A stretch of 64,000 bases of DNA, taken from JAUILA01 sp050289805 (GTDB lineage: Bacteria; Bacteroidota; Bacteroidia; Cytophagales; Cyclobacteriaceae). Position 1 is the stretch's first letter. Each line of letters opens with the position of its first letter. Of the stretch, positions 18,120 through 26,540 are shown piece after piece. The DNA lies in assembly GCA_050289805.1 (NCBI GenBank), contig JBNKGL010000002.1:1-64000 (forward strand), written 5' to 3'. The notes below the pieces were generated by a model that was not told where the DNA came from, did not search any database, and saw only the letters and a program-made list of their open reading frames with translations. Made by a program: the position numbers and the translations under genes.

Positions 18120-18127
18120 CAAAGGTA
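18120..18127 (-). promoter_or_regulatory. -7 element for the desaturase gene
   Basis: Minus strand TACCTTTG matches TAnnTTTG exactly. It implies a transcript starting about 130 bases before the first ATG but only about 15 before the proposed ATT start. Confidence 0.5.
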
Positions 18128-18212
18128 AGATAGTTTCCTGATACCTGGCATTAAATTATACATTCAGGAACTATAATCCTTTAAACGGTAGATATCAAAT
18201 ATACGTTCCATT

Positions 18213-19310
18213 TTAGTTTTTGTTCAGGTTTACCGATTTACCACTTCGTGCAGAATTCATCGCCGCCTGGAGGATTTCCATGACCACCATATTATTTTCG
18301 AGCGATGAAGGATTATAGGGCTCCGGCTTAATTTCCCCGTTTATAACGCCATAAAAATAGGCAAAGGGGTCGTTTTCCTTATAATCCAGCGGAGGTGCCT
18401 GACGGGATTCCCAGGAATCTTCGCCGGGCAAACGAATTCGCATGTTCGTGCCGTCATCGGCAAATGCAAACCCGCGTGTGCCATAAACTTCCATATCCTT
18501 GCGGCTGAATGGCCAGTTCCACGATGCCTGGATGATCACCTGCGCCCCGGGATAAGTGACAATTATAGTAGCTTCATCATCGACCTTTGGATATTTTTCA
18601 GGCTTAATTTGCTGCGTCACGGCAAATACACTGGTGGGACGTTCCCCTTGCATGAACCAAGTGCTCAGGTTTGCGCCATAGCAGCCAAAATCCGTAAGCG
18701 CCCCGGCTCCATTCCATTTGGGGTCTGTAAGCCATTCAAGAAATTCACTGTTTACACCAATTTCTTCAGGTCCCTCATGTCCGTCATGGATGACTATTTT
18801 TCGAATATCACCGATTTCTTTGTGTTCAACGACCATATCGAATATGGTGTGATTGGAACCATACCATGTCGTTTCATAATTCGTTAAAAGCTCAATTTGA
18901 TATTTTTTTGCCAGGGCTTCCATCTTTCTGGCATGTTCAAGACTTACGGCCAATGGCTTCTCAACCATCACATGAATGCCTCGGGGAGCACATTTTTCAA
19001 CAACAGTGAGATGATCATAAATGGTATTGAAAGCAAATACAGCTTCCGGCTTGACCTCATCAAGCATGGTATCGATATCGGGATATACGATATCCATTGA
19101 AAATCCATGCTGATCTGCATAACGCTGTGCAAGATCTATGTTCGATTCCTGGATCCCTACTATTTCAATATCACCCCGGTCTTCACGTCCCAGGATCCAG
19201 TGTACGTGGGTATGGACAAGTCCCACCACAGCTACCCGCAACGGTTTTTTGGATTGGCCAAAACTTGCAAGAGAAATGAACAGGCCGAAAATTAAAATAT
19301 ACCAACGCAT
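18213..19310 (-). CDS. Exported Gfo/Idh/MocA family oxidoreductase
   Basis: 365 residues starting with a signal peptide (LIFGLFISLASFGQ). A Rossmann domain then opens with LRVAVVGLVHTHVHW; the usual GxGxxG is altered to GLVHTH. The VMVEKPLAVSLEHA block supplies the conserved E-K-P lysine that binds nicotinamide and substrate. The C-terminal alpha/beta domain contains DFGCYGANLSTWFM. Exported members of this family oxidise or rearrange sugars and glycosides in the periplasm with a tightly bound cofactor. The gene is 12 bases downstream of a sulfatase, so both likely act on one sulfated glycan. Specific sugar unknown. Confidence 0.88.
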   Translation of the reverse strand: MRWYILIFGLFISLASFGQSKKPLRVAVVGLVHTHVHWILGREDRGDIEIVGIQESNIDLAQRYADQHGFSMDIVYPDIDTMLDEVKPEAVFAFNTIYDHLTVVEKCAPRGIHVMVEKPLAVSLEHARKMEALAKKYQIELLTNYETTWYGSNHTIFDMVVEHKEIGDIRKIVIHDGHEGPEEIGVNSEFLEWLTDPKWNGAGALTDFGCYGANLSTWFMQGERPTSVFAVTQQIKPEKYPKVDDEATIIVTYPGAQVIIQASWNWPFSRKDMEVYGTRGFAFADDGTNMRIRLPGEDSWESRQAPPLDYKENDPFAYFYGVINGEIKPEPYNPSSLENNMVVMEILQAAMNSARSGKSVNLNKN

Positions 19311-19322
19311 ACCGATCTCGTT

Positions 19323-20936
19323 TTATTCATCAAAATAATGTTCTTTTCCGTTGACATCGGTATAATGATAATAAATCATCGAGGGCCATGCCGCGGATTG
19401 ATTTAACTTCGACCATTTTTCAAACGCAGCCGTTAAAGTATCAATGACTGCGGGATTTTCAGGATACCTGTCCGTGAATTCATATGGGTCATTCTGAATG
19501 TAATAGAGTGACGAATCACCATTATCCTCATTCCAGATCAGCTTCCAGTCTGCATTCCGAACACCCCGGTTATCACCCATCTGGAAAAAAATATATTCAT
19601 GGGGGATGGTGTTATTCAGGATGGAAGAGGTGAGATCCGACCCATCATAAATCCTGTCGGCAGGCAATTCTGCACCGGCAGCCATAGCGGAGGTAACAAA
19701 AAGGTCTGTAGCGTGAACGATATGATCATAGGTGATATTTTCAGGCAGAACCCCGGGCCAGGACATGATCATCGGAACCTTCACACCACCTTCAAAACTG
19801 GTGATCTTACCACCCTGGTATTGTCCGTTCGTAGTTGTAAGATTGTACTCTGCGCCACCGTTGTCGCTGATAAAAAGCACGAGTGTGTTTTCGCTTAGTC
19901 CGCTTTTATCCAAATAATCAAAGAGCCTTCCCAGGTTGTCATCAAGTGATTTGATCATCGCGTAATGGACCTTTTTGTAGGGGTCTTCAATTGATTCAAA
20001 CTGGGATACATAGTTATCAGGTGCCTGCAATGGTGTATGCGGGGCATTATACGCTGCCACGCAGTAAAAGGGGCTGTCCTTATTCTTTTCCAGAAAAGCA
20101 ATGGTCTCCTCAGTTATAGCATCTGTGAGATAACGCTTTTCATCTATCACCTGCCCATTTTTCTGAATCGCATGCAAGCCATCACGCTGCCCTTCCCAAA
20201 TGTATTGATCGGTGAAGTCTTCCGGGATTTTCTGGTCGGTAAACCCATCTGTACCCTCCGGTATGTAGAGACTATGGGATGCCATAAATCCATAGAATTC
20301 ATCATACCCAAAAGCAGCAGGTGCATTTTTTTGAAGCTTACCAACGTGCCATTTGCCCATATACCCGCTGGTATAACCCTGTGGTTTTACAATTTCAGCA
20401 AGACTTATTTCAGATAAGGGCAGTCCCATTTCCGAAATAACAGTTTCATCCGGAACCTCCGTCTGATATTGCGGTTCCCAGGGATAGCTGTCAATCAGGT
20501 ACTTAAAGGCGTAATACTCCATGCGGTTTGAGAGATATCGCTCGTGCAGCTGATGCTCAAATCCAAACCGTTGATTATATCGACCCGTGAGGAGGGAGGC
20601 TCTTGAAGGACTGCAAACAGGTGAGGAAACATATGCATTGGTGAATTTAATGCCACGCCTGGCTAACCGCTGCATGTTGGGAACATGAACAGGACCGTCG
20701 GTGTAGAGGTCCGTATCAGCAATGCTCAGATCATCCACAATGATCCAAAGGATATTAGTTTTTACAGAGTCAGGTGAATACGTTGCGGTCTTTATATATT
20801 GTTTTTTGCCACTGAGCAGTTTAGGGTCGGCCTCGAGATTGAAGTTGCCCTTATCCATCGGAATGAACATATAGATCAGCAGGCTGGGTATAATGATGAT
20901 TGAGGGCAGGAAAAGATTTTTAATTTTCTTTTTCAA
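19323..20936 (-). CDS. Envelope-anchored sulfatase (S1 family)
   Basis: 537 residues with an N-terminal membrane segment (LFLPSIIIIPSLLIYMFI) and no lipobox, so it is anchored or secreted. The maturation motif is C-S-P-S-R at residues 108-112, followed by ASLLTGRYNQRFGFE. Metal-binding residues lie in WIIVDDLS and FISDNGGAE, and MGKWHVGK is the conserved lysine-histidine block. It should hydrolyse a sulfate ester on a polysaccharide or amino sugar after formylglycine maturation. No maturase gene is in the window. The next gene on the strand, 12 bases on, is an exported Gfo/Idh/MocA oxidoreductase. Confidence 0.92.
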   Translation of the reverse strand: MKKKIKNLFLPSIIIIPSLLIYMFIPMDKGNFNLEADPKLLSGKKQYIKTATYSPDSVKTNILWIIVDDLSIADTDLYTDGPVHVPNMQRLARRGIKFTNAYVSSPVCSPSRASLLTGRYNQRFGFEHQLHERYLSNRMEYYAFKYLIDSYPWEPQYQTEVPDETVISEMGLPLSEISLAEIVKPQGYTSGYMGKWHVGKLQKNAPAAFGYDEFYGFMASHSLYIPEGTDGFTDQKIPEDFTDQYIWEGQRDGLHAIQKNGQVIDEKRYLTDAITEETIAFLEKNKDSPFYCVAAYNAPHTPLQAPDNYVSQFESIEDPYKKVHYAMIKSLDDNLGRLFDYLDKSGLSENTLVLFISDNGGAEYNLTTTNGQYQGGKITSFEGGVKVPMIMSWPGVLPENITYDHIVHATDLFVTSAMAAGAELPADRIYDGSDLTSSILNNTIPHEYIFFQMGDNRGVRNADWKLIWNEDNGDSSLYYIQNDPYEFTDRYPENPAVIDTLTAAFEKWSKLNQSAAWPSMIYYHYTDVNGKEHYFDE

Positions 20937-21022
20937 GGAATTTCCGGTTATTTTCAGAATTCAAAATATACGACTATCTACTAATGTAAAAAACCGTCAT
21001 TAATTAATCCGACGGAAAATAG

Positions 21023-23245
21023 ATGAAAAAACACCATACTTTTTGCCGGATTTGTGAATCATTATGTGGTCTGGAAGTAGTAACCGATAATGATACCGTT
21101 GTATCGATCACTCCTGATCCTGCCCATGTGGCGACGGAAGGATTTTCCTGCGTAAAAGGACTTCGGCAGCATGAAATGTACCAATCCCCGGATCGCCTAA
21201 AATATCCGTTGAAACGAATGCCCGACGGAAATTACGAGCGGATCCCCTGGGAACAGGCCATTTCTGAAATTGGCGCGAAAGTCAGAAAAATTCGTACTGA
21301 AGACGGTCCTGATTCAATTGGAATGTATGTGGGAACTGCCGCCGGTTTTGGCGTTCTACATCCTGTTTTTGCACAGGGTTTTATGACAGGCATCGGCTCG
21401 AAGAGTATGTACGCGTCAGCAACACAGGATTGTTCCAACAAGTTTGCCGTCTCCCGGCATATGTACGGATTTCCCTTTACACTCCCATTTCCGGATATCG
21501 AAAATACAGAATGCCTGATTGTGGTTGGTGCGAATCCTGTAATTTCGAAATGGTCTTTTCTTCAGGTTCCCAATCCGGTAGAAAAACTCAAACAACTTGA
21601 TCGAAGGGGAGCAAAACTGTATTTCGTGGATCCCAGAAAGACCGAATCCGCCCAGGTCGCCGGCTCCCACGTTTTTATCAGGCCCGGAACGGATGTTTTC
21701 TTTTATCTGTCATTTCTGAATGAGCTAATAAAACAGGATGGCATTGATCAGGATCAGGTAGCGAAATGGACTGAAGGTTATGATGAGCTCAAAAAGCTTT
21801 CAGAACGCTGGACAGCAGACCGAACACAGAAGGTTACGGGAATTCCTGCCCCTGTGATTCGAGAAATGGTTGCCGCCTATATTCATGCGGATGGTGCTGC
21901 CCTGTATTGCTCAACGGGTGTGAATATGGGGGGTAACGGAACCCTGGCATTCTGGATTCAGGAAGCGATCAATACCATTTCAGGAAACCTCGACCGAAGG
22001 GGAGGAACACTTGTAGGAAAGGGGATCATTGATTTTATCAAATTCGGAGTAAAGAACGGTGTGCTCATGCGTGATGATACGTCGCGTGTTGGAAATTTTT
22101 CGGCTGTTAATGATGCTTTTCCCGGGGGTATCATGGCGGATGAAATCCTTACACCCGGCGACCGGCAACTGAAGGCTTTGTTTGTAACGGGGGGGAACCC
22201 CCTGATCACAATGGCGAATTCCGGCCGTTTACGAAAAGCATTTCAAAAACTTGAACTGTTGGTAACGCTGGATATTTATCAGAATGAAACAAGTTCTGAA
22301 GCGCATTATGTGCTTCCCTGTACCGATCCGTTACAGCGGCCTGACCTGCCTTTTATCTTTCCTCTGATGCTGGGCTTGCAAATGAAGCCCTACCTGCAGG
22401 CTACGAAGGCCATTGTTCCGACACAAGGTGAACAAAGGGATGAAGCCTCGATCTACCTGGATCTTGCCCGGGCTTCCGGGGTTTCAATATTTGATTCTGC
22501 TGTTGCGCAACGATTCTTTGAATTTACCGCTGCCTACCATTCACGGGTGAAAGGAAAGAAATTCCGGAGTATTCCCCAGGAAGCCTACCTGAATGGCCTC
22601 CTGCGTCTGTCGCGTCAGAAGTCGTTTAAAGGCCTGCTGAAACATCCACATGGGATTGAACGTGAGCCGCATCGGCCAGGGTCATTTCTGGAAAAGCGGG
22701 TAATGACAGCAAGTGGCAAAATCCAGCTGGCCCCGGAAATATTACTTTCCTATGCCGATAAACTTGAAGAAGACTTCAGCATTGAGGAGCAATCTTCAGA
22801 ACATTTTAAACTGATCACAAGACGGGCTGTAACGACACATAATTCATGGACGCATAACATCCCTCGTATGATTGCCAAGGGCAGGGATACCAATTATGCA
22901 TATCTGCATCCCGATGATATGCAAGCCCTGGGTGTGCAGGAAATGGACCTTATTGATATAAGTACCGATGCGGCGACTATACGAATTCAGGTGAAGGCAC
23001 TGGATACGCTTATGGAGAGGACCGTGGCCGTTCCACATGGATGGGGCCATCAGCATGCCCGCGGATTATCGGTGGCGAATAAAACGAAGGGAGTAAACGT
23101 GAATTTATTAGCAAAAGACGGACCTGAGAATGTTGACAGGGTTTCCGGAATGGTGCATCTCACAGGTATTCCCGTTCAAATCAGAAAATCTGATGGTAAA
23201 TTTCAGCCCACATGGTCGGGTATTGACGCAACAATTGAAAATTAA
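21023..23245 (+). CDS. Molybdopterin-dependent oxidoreductase (DMSO reductase superfamily)
   Basis: 740 residues. The N-terminus binds a [4Fe-4S] cluster through C8-x2-C11-x3-C15 and a cysteine in EGFSCVKG. The molybdo-bisPGD domains follow, with SATQDCSNKFAVSRHMYG (Cys is a candidate molybdenum ligand), LIVVGANPVISKWS, LYFVDPRKTESA and VTGGNPLITMANSG. The C-terminal dinucleotide-binding fold includes RRAVTTHNSWTHNIPRM. There is no Tat signal, so the enzyme should be cytoplasmic. It resembles unassigned formate-dehydrogenase/nitrate-reductase-like enzymes; substrate unknown. Five bases separate it from a short-chain dehydrogenase gene. No electron-transfer subunit is adjacent, which makes the SDR its only obvious partner. 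Confidence 0.88.
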   Translation: MKKHHTFCRICESLCGLEVVTDNDTVVSITPDPAHVATEGFSCVKGLRQHEMYQSPDRLKYPLKRMPDGNYERIPWEQAISEIGAKVRKIRTEDGPDSIGMYVGTAAGFGVLHPVFAQGFMTGIGSKSMYASATQDCSNKFAVSRHMYGFPFTLPFPDIENTECLIVVGANPVISKWSFLQVPNPVEKLKQLDRRGAKLYFVDPRKTESAQVAGSHVFIRPGTDVFFYLSFLNELIKQDGIDQDQVAKWTEGYDELKKLSERWTADRTQKVTGIPAPVIREMVAAYIHADGAALYCSTGVNMGGNGTLAFWIQEAINTISGNLDRRGGTLVGKGIIDFIKFGVKNGVLMRDDTSRVGNFSAVNDAFPGGIMADEILTPGDRQLKALFVTGGNPLITMANSGRLRKAFQKLELLVTLDIYQNETSSEAHYVLPCTDPLQRPDLPFIFPLMLGLQMKPYLQATKAIVPTQGEQRDEASIYLDLARASGVSIFDSAVAQRFFEFTAAYHSRVKGKKFRSIPQEAYLNGLLRLSRQKSFKGLLKHPHGIEREPHRPGSFLEKRVMTASGKIQLAPEILLSYADKLEEDFSIEEQSSEHFKLITRRAVTTHNSWTHNIPRMIAKGRDTNYAYLHPDDMQALGVQEMDLIDISTDAATIRIQVKALDTLMERTVAVPHGWGHQHARGLSVANKTKGVNVNLLAKDGPENVDRVSGMVHLTGIPVQIRKSDGKFQPTWSGIDATIEN

Positions 23246-23250
23246 GCAGC

Positions 23251-24303
23251 GTGGCACACGGAAGATTTGATAACCCTGTTATTGCAGCATTAGCAGGCGT
23301 AAAGGACTTTTTTAGAAAACAGGATCTCACAGACCGCCTGAAAGAATCGGATAGGGCCGAAGGAAAAACCGTGCTCATCACCGGAGCAAACTCGGGACTT
23401 GGCTTCGGTATGGCTGTTGCATTTGCGAAGCGGGGTGCACATGTGATCATGGCATGCCGAAGGGAAATTCCACAGGCCGGCGAAGAAGTAAAAAAGCTGA
23501 GCGGTTCAGACAATATAGAAATGCGCTATGTGGATTTCAGCAAGATTGAAACGATCCATGATTTTGCGGATGCGCTCGCTAACGATGGTATTTATATCGA
23601 TGTTTTGGTTTTGAACGCGGGTGTGGCGTTGCCGGAATCAAGGCCTACTGAAAGTGGGCTGGAGGAGATGTTCCTGGTGAATTATATGGCCAATGTGATC
23701 CTTGTATCAAGATTAATCTCTTCAGGTGTAATAAGGAATTCAGCGGTTGCGGGGAATGCTCTTCCCGGAAATGTACCGCGTTTGCTCTTTATCTCCTCAG
23801 ATTCACACCAGGGTTCATCCTTTATTGATCATGAGCAGTTTGGTACTTATGAGAAATATGGCGTGACGAAAGGGATGAATTATTACAGTTATTACAAACT
23901 TGTCCTGAATACATATGCCACGGAACTTTCACGGAGGCTTAATCCGGGCCCTTCACCGGATGTAATTGTAAATGTGATGTGCCCCGGGCCCGTTAATTCC
24001 AAAATCATTAAAGAAGCGCCCTGGCTTTTGAGAAAAATCCTGGGAGGTATATTTTCTGTTGTTTTTAAATCACCGGAAGATGCGGCGCAACCGGCTGTAT
24101 ATATGTGTATTTCAGAAGATTATGCCGGAAGGACCAACGAATATCTTCACATGTTCAATGTCAAAAGAATGGATGAGAAGATTTACATTCCCGAGGAAGG
24201 CAGTAAACTCTGGGATCATACCTACCAGGTCTGGCAGCAATATGATCCCAGGGCCAAAGACTATCTGATACTATCAGCCATGCCGACTGAAAAGGATAAC
24301 TGA
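23251..24303 (+). CDS. Short-chain dehydrogenase/reductase (protochlorophyllide reductase-like)
   Basis: 350 residues starting at GTG, five bases after the molybdoenzyme stop. The cofactor motif TGANSGLGFGMAVAF (about residues 47-61), NAGVALPES, the strand SSDSHQGSSF and the catalytic YYSYYK identify a classical SDR. The roughly 45-residue leader and the extended C-terminus make it longer than the usual 250. ACRREIP after the second strand suggests NADPH preference through its arginines. Close coupling to the molybdopterin enzyme implies a shared pathway, for example stepwise redox of one alcohol, ketone or aldehyde substrate. That is inference. Confidence 0.85.
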   Translation: MAHGRFDNPVIAALAGVKDFFRKQDLTDRLKESDRAEGKTVLITGANSGLGFGMAVAFAKRGAHVIMACRREIPQAGEEVKKLSGSDNIEMRYVDFSKIETIHDFADALANDGIYIDVLVLNAGVALPESRPTESGLEEMFLVNYMANVILVSRLISSGVIRNSAVAGNALPGNVPRLLFISSDSHQGSSFIDHEQFGTYEKYGVTKGMNYYSYYKLVLNTYATELSRRLNPGPSPDVIVNVMCPGPVNSKIIKEAPWLLRKILGGIFSVVFKSPEDAAQPAVYMCISEDYAGRTNEYLHMFNVKRMDEKIYIPEEGSKLWDHTYQVWQQYDPRAKDYLILSAMPTEKDN

Positions 24304-24325
24304 TTCCATAAAACGGATTCCCGGT

Positions 24326-24532
24326 CTATTCTTTCATTTTACAGGTTGATAATCCAAATGGAGCATACAGCGGACAAAAGCCCACAAAACTTGTAAGCAC
24401 GAACACAACTGCCAGGACAAGCAGAACAATTCCAAGGGTTCCGCTTATCACATTGGTATAATACAGCACACCAATAACCGCAGCAATCAGTATTCGAATG
24501 ATCCTGTCGGCGCTTCCCATATTCTTTTTCAT
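24326..24532 (-). CDS. DUF2892 small membrane protein
   Basis: 68 residues. The pattern MKKNMGSADRIIRILIAA, a second hydrophobic segment, and then CPLYAPFGLSTC is the typical DUF2892 (YgaP membrane-domain-like) signature with two transmembrane helices and a C-terminal C-P-L-Y..G..C motif. Function unknown; relatives occur alone or fused to rhodanese domains. It is four bases downstream of another tiny membrane protein gene. Confidence 0.85.
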   Translation of the reverse strand: MKKNMGSADRIIRILIAAVIGVLYYTNVISGTLGIVLLVLAVVFVLTSFVGFCPLYAPFGLSTCKMKE

Positions 24533-24536
24533 AGCA

Positions 24537-24665
24537 TTATGATTTGGTTGTCAAATATTGAATGATCAGAACGATTGCCGTTATCAATGCAAGGCAGGTA
24601 AGACATACCAGCAGAAACCGAACAATCTTGTTACTGAACATAACCCAAGATACATGTTCTAACAT
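24537..24665 (-). CDS. Hypothetical 42-residue single-pass membrane protein
   Basis: From the ATG at 24665 the peptide has a short soluble head (LEHVSWVMFSNK) and one hydrophobic helix (FLLVCLTCLALITAIVLIIQ) ending LTTKS. A longer reading to 24725 adds a histidine-rich stretch without family resemblance. It sits four bases before the DUF2892 gene, which supports real translation. I do not recognise it. Confidence 0.45.
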   Translation of the reverse strand: MLEHVSWVMFSNKIVRFLLVCLTCLALITAIVLIIQYLTTKS

Positions 24666-24824
24666 AGGATTAAAGTGATCTGAATCAGGAATTGAAATAA
24701 TTTTCGAATGATGAAAAAGCAACATTGATCACATTTTCAATAACTTTAACAGAGATTATCAACCTTTCAGGCCAAAATCAGGTTTTCATAAATACATATG
24801 AATGAAAGAGTCAACCGTGTGCTC

Positions 24825-25448
24825 ATGAAAATTTCGATAATAGGAACCGGTAATGTGGGGGGTACCCTCGGAAAAGCTTTTAAACGGGCAGGCCATGATG
24901 TTATTCTGGGTGTTCGAAATCCTGCAGATTATAAGGGCAAAGGAGATCTTGAAGCCGCAGGGTTGAAGGCATTACCAATTTCAGAAGCTGTTGAATGGGC
25001 AGAGGTGATCGTTCTTTCTACTCCTGCAACAGCGGCGGTGGAGGTTGCCCGCAGTCTTGGTGATACGAGTGGAAAAATTATTATTGATACCATGAATATC
25101 GTCATGGGCCGCGGTCCTGAAGGATATACCAATACTTCACATGCCATTCTTGACCATACGCACTCCAATGACCTGGTTAAATGTTTTAATACAACAGGAT
25201 TTGAAAACATGGCCGATCCGGTTTATCATGGAGCGGGAATAGACATGTTTGTCGCGGGTGACAGTGTGCGTGGTAAGGCCATTGCGCGGCAGCTTGCCCT
25301 CGATATTGGTTTTGGAGCCGTGCATGATATGGGCGGCAACGATAAATTTTTTCTGATGGAGCAGTTAGCCAACGCCTGGATCAATCTCGCCATATTTCAG
25401 GGCGAAGGGAGAGATTTGGCTTTCCGGCTAGTGCGTCGATCGTCCTGA
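24825..25448 (+). CDS. NADPH-dependent F420 reductase-like dinucleotide-binding protein
   Basis: From ATG 24825 the product is 207 residues and opens with KISIIGTGNVGGTLGKAF, the GxGxxG Rossmann motif of the F420:NADP oxidoreductase/YrpG-type family. HDVILGVRNP follows, with an arginine placed to contact the NADP phosphate. DTMNIVMGRG and VKCFNTTGFENM are typical later blocks. In organisms without F420 such proteins act as stand-alone NADP-linked reductases of unknown substrate. An upstream ATG at 24798 would add nine residues. Its 3' end overlaps by 21 bases the convergent Gfo/Idh/MocA gene. Confidence 0.82.
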   Translation: MKISIIGTGNVGGTLGKAFKRAGHDVILGVRNPADYKGKGDLEAAGLKALPISEAVEWAEVIVLSTPATAAVEVARSLGDTSGKIIIDTMNIVMGRGPEGYTNTSHAILDHTHSNDLVKCFNTTGFENMADPVYHGAGIDMFVAGDSVRGKAIARQLALDIGFGAVHDMGGNDKFFLMEQLANAWINLAIFQGEGRDLAFRLVRRSS

Positions 25449-26441
25449 TGGTACATTTTCCATCCGTAATGATTCAGCGCTTTTGAAAATGGTTTCAATC
25501 ACTTTCATATTTTGTAATGCATCTTCAAGCGGGGTAGGCACACCGGTGTGATCCAGGATGGAACGACAGAAGTAATCAGCCTGAATGGTGTATTGGTCGG
25601 CTGCTACGACTTCAATAATCTCTGTACCGTTTTCAGTTTCAACGTCGATCGTGCAATTCATATCCGCCGGCACATTCACTGGCCGGTTTACACGTATTCT
25701 CCCGTGATTACCCAGGATTTCAACATACTGATCCGGGAAGCTCTGGGTGCCGCACGTAAACGAAGAAAATTTACCATCGCCAAAATCCATAATGGCATTT
25801 GCCAGGATGTCAACGTGCCACTGCGGGTGATTTCGAAGACTGCCAAAAACGCGGAGAGGTTCATGGTCGAAGAGCCAACGAGCGATTGAAATACAATAGC
25901 ATCCTATATCCATCAGTCCTCCGCCGCCTTTTTCAGGATCTGTACGAATATTCGTAGGGTCGTCCTTGTAATAGGTGAAAAGGCTGTTGACCTGGTTGAT
26001 ATGTCCGATTGATCCCTTGTCAATGAGACTCTTTACCATTTGCCATTGGGGGTGAAAGCGGTACATGAAAGCCTCCATGACCATAACATCAGGTTTGGTT
26101 CGGGCATGACTTACCAGTTGTTCAGTCTGTCGCACATTAAGGGCAATGGGCTTTTCGCACAAAACATGTTTTCCCAGGTCCATGGCCCGGATGGTCCATG
26201 GAACATGCATGTCATTGGGAAGAGGATTATATACGGCATCAATTTCAGGGTCGTCCAGCAGTTCTTCATAACTTCCATAGGCCCTGGAAATATTATGTTT
26301 ATTGGCCACATTTTCTGCTTTATCAATAGATCGGCTGGCAATGGCAGTGATTTCGCCAAACTGACTTCTTTCTACGGCGGGAATAAATTTATCCCGGGCA
26401 ATTTTGGCAGTACTCAGGACTCCCCAACGGATTTTTCTCAT
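25428..26441 (-). CDS. Cytoplasmic Gfo/Idh/MocA family oxidoreductase
   Basis: 337 residues with no signal peptide. IRWGVLSTAKIARDKFIPAV is the Rossmann start in the variant used by xylose/trans-dihydrodiol dehydrogenase-like members, and HVLCEKPIALNVRQ holds the conserved E-K-P. GGGGLMDIGCYCISIARW provides the D-x-G-x-Y-x-x-x catalytic segment. It probably oxidises a sugar or sugar derivative with NAD(P)+. The specific sugar cannot be told. It converges with, and overlaps, the upstream reductase gene. Confidence 0.88.
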   Translation of the reverse strand: MRKIRWGVLSTAKIARDKFIPAVERSQFGEITAIASRSIDKAENVANKHNISRAYGSYEELLDDPEIDAVYNPLPNDMHVPWTIRAMDLGKHVLCEKPIALNVRQTEQLVSHARTKPDVMVMEAFMYRFHPQWQMVKSLIDKGSIGHINQVNSLFTYYKDDPTNIRTDPEKGGGGLMDIGCYCISIARWLFDHEPLRVFGSLRNHPQWHVDILANAIMDFGDGKFSSFTCGTQSFPDQYVEILGNHGRIRVNRPVNVPADMNCTIDVETENGTEIIEVVAADQYTIQADYFCRSILDHTGVPTPLEDALQNMKVIETIFKSAESLRMENVPSGRSTH

Positions 26442-26540
26442 CTAACAAATTGTTTAAGAATCGGAATTTACGAAAAATACGCAAGGCTTACCAGACAGAT
26501 TTTGACAAAGCCCTTGAAATTTGCCTATCTTTCATTTGAA

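Noticed and set aside
26040..26540. 167-codon N-terminal extension of the AI-2E transporter frame
   Set aside because: It is antisense to the Gfo/Idh/MocA gene and lacks any membrane pattern; ATG 26541 starts directly at the family N-terminus.
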